Notes under the pieces: model-generated
What the model was told of the DNA's origin: nothing
Databases searched by the model: none
Seen by the model: the letters and a program-made list of their open reading frames with translations, nothing else
Position numbers and translations under genes: made by a program
From: Iodidimonas sp. SYSU 1G8
GTDB lineage: Bacteria > Pseudomonadota > Alphaproteobacteria > SMXS01
Assembly: GCF_039655775.1 (NCBI RefSeq)
Contig: NZ_JBBYXJ010000001.1
Coordinates: 682,001-746,000, forward strand
Direction: 5' to 3'
Length of the DNA: 64,000 nucleotides
Shown: piece after piece, positions 61,079 through 64,000 of the stretch
How positions within the stretch are numbered: the first letter of the stretch is position 1
How the letters are laid out: the number at the start of each line of letters is the position of its first letter

Positions 61079-63210
61079 TCTCCCGGCTTCCCGACCCGCC
61101 GCGCGTAGAGCGACCACGGCCGCGTTCCCTGCTCCGCCGCGACGCTCTGAACCCGATAGACGCCATCGTCGAACCAGATGGCGTGCGCGCCGCCGCGCCA
61201 GAGATCGAACCGGTCGATCACGACGGCCGGGCCGCGGCAGCGCCAGAAGGTCGGGACCGCGCTGATCAGGATGTCGGCCCGGGCGCAGTCTTCGGCCAGC
61301 GCATCGCCCTGCTGGACAAGGGCGATGACATCATGGCCCGGCGTCCGGTAAACGCACCCGAGACTGTCGCAGGATAATCCTTCAGGCTTTTGCGTCTCCT
61401 CGTCTTTTTGCGCGTCGCGGCGCAGCCAGGTTTCCCGGGCGAACGAGTTCCTGCCGCCGCCAATTACGGCCATCCTGCCGTCCGCGCCTCTGATGGCGAC
61501 CATCTTGCCCTTCTCGTCGACCAGCATCTCGGGCCCGCGCGAGACCAGAATCGCGAGCACGCCGCAGGCGATGGGCAGCAGCCCCAGCCACCGCCAGCTC
61601 CGTGTCCAGAGCAGCAGCCAAAGCCCGCCCGATACGACCAGAGGCATGGCGATCACCGGCATGGCCTGCACTCTGATATCCGCTCCCGGCAACGCCGCGA
61701 CCCAGCGAGCGACGTGCAAGGTAAGCTCGACGCCCCATTCGACCCCGCGCAGCGGGATTCCCTCGAGGCCGAATGGCAGGGCGATGAAGATGGCCAACAC
61801 GCAGGGCATGATCCAGACCCCCATAAGCGGCACGGCGATCATGTTTGTCAGCAGTCCATAGGTGGCGAAATTATTGAAATGATACGCCGCGAAGAAGCCC
61901 GTCGCCGCGCCTGCCGCCAGGCTGGTGACCGCGACGCCGACCAGATAGATCCATGCCTTGCGGACCAGGCCGCCGCTCGAGATCAGCCAGCCGCCGACAC
62001 GGGCCTTTTCGTAGATGGCCACCAGCGCGACGACAGCGGCGAACGACATCTGGAAGCTGACGTTCAGCAGGCTTTGCGGCGCGATCAGTAGAAGCAGACC
62101 GCCCGTGATCGCGACGAGCCGCATGGTGATGGCGATCCGGTTGAGAAGAATGCCGATGAAGACGATGGATGAGGCGAGAAACGCGCGCTGCGTCGGAATG
62201 GCGGCGCCGCTGACCATCAGATAGAGCGCACCGGCCATCAGCCCCGCGATGGCGGCCCACTGCTTGATGGGATAGCGCAGCGCCCAGCCGGGCACGCACG
62301 CCAGCAGAAAGCGGACGACCACGAAGACGAACCCGGTCATCAACGCGATGTTCATTCCGGAAATGGCCAGAAGATGGGCAATCCCGGCGATGCGCAGCTG
62401 CTCCAGCGTCTCCTCGGTGATGGCGGCGCGCTCGCCGGTCACCAGTGCGACCGACATGGCGCCGGTATCGCCGCCGGTCTGGGCGAGCAGGCGGCGTCCC
62501 AGATCATCGCGAAACCGCGCGACCCGCCACCATCCCCACTCCGAGCCGGCGGGGCGGGCAATCCGGACAGGGGCGATCGCATAGCCGACCGCGCCGATCC
62601 GCTCGAACCATGCCTGGCGCCCGAAATCATAGCCCCCGGGCACGCTGGGGCCAGCTGGCGGCAAGAGCCGGGCCCGCACCGTGATGGTGTCGCCGGGCCG
62701 GGCATCGTCGCCCCTCGTCCGCACGCCGATGCGCACGCGGACGGGCATCGCCGCCGCTGTCCATCCGGCGATCTCGACCTGCGATAGGGTGAGACGGATA
62801 TCCCGTTCACCGAAGCGCTCGATCCTGTCGATCCTGCCGCTCAGATGAAGGGTGCGTGTCTCACGGTCAAGGACGGGCCCTTCGGACCACCGGGCGTGCA
62901 GCACCGCCGCGGCGAATCCGAGCATGACGCACAGGAGCGCGACAGCCGCCATTCGGTACCGTCGCCCCGTGATGCAAAGCAGCGCCAGGGAGGCCGCCAG
63001 ACCCGCTACCGTCAGTAAAACAGAGGGCTCCACCGGAGCGGCGAAATAGCCCGCGATGCCGACGCCGCCGAGCACCGGCATCCAGAGAACCCAACGGTCC
63101 CTTTCTTGCTCGGAGTCCCGCTTTATCCAGTCAAGAAGCGAGTTCAATAACAGGTTCCATCTATATGAATTTGCTTTCGAAATCTTCTTAACGATCTCCC
63201 GCATGTCCAT
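61072..63210 (-). CDS. comEC: ComEC/Rec2 family DNA-uptake channel protein
   Basis: A 712-residue polytopic membrane protein. The N-terminal part (about 40-240) has two membrane segments and a DUF4131/OB-like region; the Competence domain (about 260-540) includes [14 protein letters not shown] and [14 protein letters not shown] with many membrane segments. The C-terminal region ends without the HxHxDH metallo-beta-lactamase motif seen in Gram-positive ComEC, so its nuclease function is doubtful. It would carry single-stranded DNA into the cell in competent species. The start may be 63210 or 63204. Confidence 0.9.
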   Translation of the reverse strand: MDMREIVKKISKANSYRWNLLLNSLLDWIKRDSEQERDRWVLWMPVLGGVGIAGYFAAPVEPSVLLTVAGLAASLALLCITGRRYRMAAVALLCVMLGFAAAVLHARWSEGPVLDRETRTLHLSGRIDRIERFGERDIRLTLSQVEIAGWTAAAMPVRVRIGVRTRGDDARPGDTITVRARLLPPAGPSVPGGYDFGRQAWFERIGAVGYAIAPVRIARPAGSEWGWWRVARFRDDLGRRLLAQTGGDTGAMSVALVTGERAAITEETLEQLRIAGIAHLLAISGMNIALMTGFVFVVVRFLLACVPGWALRYPIKQWAAIAGLMAGALYLMVSGAAIPTQRAFLASSIVFIGILLNRIAITMRLVAITGGLLLLIAPQSLLNVSFQMSFAAVVALVAIYEKARVGGWLISSGGLVRKAWIYLVGVAVTSLAAGAATGFFAAYHFNNFATYGLLTNMIAVPLMGVWIMPCVLAIFIALPFGLEGIPLRGVEWGVELTLHVARWVAALPGADIRVQAMPVIAMPLVVSGGLWLLLWTRSWRWLGLLPIACGVLAILVSRGPEMLVDEKGKMVAIRGADGRMAVIGGGRNSFARETWLRRDAQKDEETQKPEGLSCDSLGCVYRTPGHDVIALVQQGDALAEDCARADILISAVPTFWRCRGPAVVIDRFDLWRGGAHAIWFDDGVYRVQSVAAEQGTRPWSLYARRVGKPGDQ

Positions 63211-63328
63211 GGCCGGACAAACTTAGCCAAAAGTCACGCGTGATAGTTTCACCGTCGCCACCTTCGTGGTAGAACCATGTTGCGCTGCGGCAGCGCGCTC
63301 GTCTATTACCCTGTCCGTCAGGAGTTCC

Positions 63329-64000
63329 GTGACCCCTTCGTCCAGCCCCCCGACTTCCGTCGTAACCCGCTTCGCGCCCTCTCCGACGGGATACTTGCAC
63401 ATTGGCGGCGCACGCACCGCCCTGTTCAACTGGTTGTTCGCCCGCCACCATGGCGGCCAGTTTCTCCTGCGAATCGAAGATACGGACAGGGAACGCTCCA
63501 CGCAGGCCGCCATCGACGCCATTATCGCCGGCCTTGACTGGCTTGGCCTAGATCATCACGGCGAGATCGTGCTGCAGTCCACCCGCGCCGCGCGTCATGC
63601 GGCGGTCGCGCACAGTCTGCTTGAATCCGGAAAGGCCTATCGCTGCTACGCCTCGGTCGAGGAGCTGGCCGAAATGCGCGAGAAGGCAAGAGCCGAAGGG
63701 CGCCCGATCCGCTACGACGGACGCTGGCGCGACCGCGACGCGGCCGATGCGCCCGCCGGCGTTTCTCCGGTCATCCGCCTCAGAACCCCGCAAGACGGCG
63801 ATACGGTTATCGATGATGCTGTCCAGGGTACCGTGCGGATCGCCAATGGCCAGTTGGACGACATGGTGCTGTTGCGCGCCGACGGCACGCCCACATACAT
63901 GCTGTCGGTCGTCGTCGACGATCACGATATGGGAATCACCCATGTGGTGCGCGGCGACGATCACCTCACCAATGCGTTCCGTCAGTTCCACATCTACGAC
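63329..64000 (+). CDS. gltX: Glutamate-tRNA ligase (partial, C-terminus outside window)
   Basis: The frame is open from a GTG at 63329 to the window end (224 codons). It shows the class I synthetase start [20 protein letters not shown] with the HIGH-type motif HIGG, then [20 protein letters not shown] and [18 protein letters not shown], all typical of GluRS. It charges tRNA-Glu, and possibly tRNA-Gln where GatCAB is used. The GTG has an AGGAG site 4 bases upstream; there is no suitable ATG. It is divergent from comEC. The KMSKS motif lies beyond the window. Confidence 0.95.
   Translation, partial: MTPSSSPPTSVVTRFAPSPTGYLHIGGARTALFNWLFARHHGGQFLLRIEDTDRERSTQAAIDAIIAGLDWLGLDHHGEIVLQSTRAARHAAVAHSLLESGKAYRCYASVEELAEMREKARAEGRPIRYDGRWRDRDAADAPAGVSPVIRLRTPQDGDTVIDDAVQGTVRIANGQLDDMVLLRADGTPTYMLSVVVDDHDMGITHVVRGDDHLTNAFRQFHIYD

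Noticed and set aside
59207-61117. 636-codon open frame on the minus strand opposite moeA and lexA
   Set aside because: Both moeA and lexA on the plus strand carry complete catalytic motifs; the antisense product shows only compositional bias.

Overview
The window is about 64 kb of GC-rich chromosomal DNA from an alphaproteobacterium, most likely a Rhodospirillales-like or related deep-branching order. Three things point there. The block ntrB-ntrC-ntrY-ntrX-trkA-hfq-hflX has the order typical of the class. IspD and IspF are fused. The lexA operator is a GAAC-N7-GAAC direct repeat, the alphaproteobacterial type. I see no insertion sequence, prophage, integrase or CRISPR array; apart from one unusual locus this is a housekeeping chromosome segment.

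Layout. 1-5.1 kb: two alpha/beta hydrolases (one cut by the window edge), a short-chain dehydrogenase, a pyroglutamyl peptidase, a 48-residue membrane protein and a CPA2 cation/proton antiporter. 5.2-11.7 kb: tRNA-Ser(UGA), a solitary LuxR-type DNA-binding domain, two overlapping small unknown genes, and a 1756-residue exported repeat protein with its own terminator. 12-20.5 kb: cell wall genes (lytic transglycosylase, RlpA, DacA-type carboxypeptidase) running into the tightly overlapped chain tmk-holB-metG-tatD-MBL hydrolase, then a MAPEG-like membrane protein. 20.6-25.7 kb: accessory metabolic genes (sulfotransferase, TIM-barrel protein, mazG, GST, GNAT, CMD family, flavin-dependent oxidoreductase). 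25.7-36.6 kb, minus strand: groES without groEL, then hflX, hfq, trkA, ntrX, ntrY, ntrC, ntrB and dusB (read upstream to downstream: dusB to hflX). 36.8-38.9 kb: ispDF-pgpA-cinA. 38.9-51.4 kb, minus strand: ratA/coq10-like, lipA, a DUF4170 gene, pdhC-pdhB-pdhA, ftsB-like, eno, pyrG, secG, an S9 peptidase and tpiA. 51.6-64 kb: ppiD-like, trpE, a YibQ-like gene on the opposite strand, trpGDC-moaC-moeA, lexA with operator, comEC (minus) and the start of gltX.

How the genes work together: nitrogen and redox sensing (NtrBC/NtrYX) is joined to K+ uptake control (TrkA) and RNA control (Hfq). Pyruvate dehydrogenase, lipoate synthesis, enolase and triosephosphate isomerase form a central-carbon block. 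Tryptophan and molybdenum-cofactor genes form a third. The main candidate for something undescribed is the giant protein at 6403-11673. It contains about 20 copies of one Asn-rich motif alternating regularly with about 19 copies of a shorter V-x-N-x-Q-like motif, has no lysine or cysteine that I can find, and ends in a repeat with no outer-membrane barrel. The PDH E2 subunit with two apparent E3-binding domains, in an operon that lacks the E3 gene, is a second point of interest.

All calls come from reading the sequence; no searches were run.
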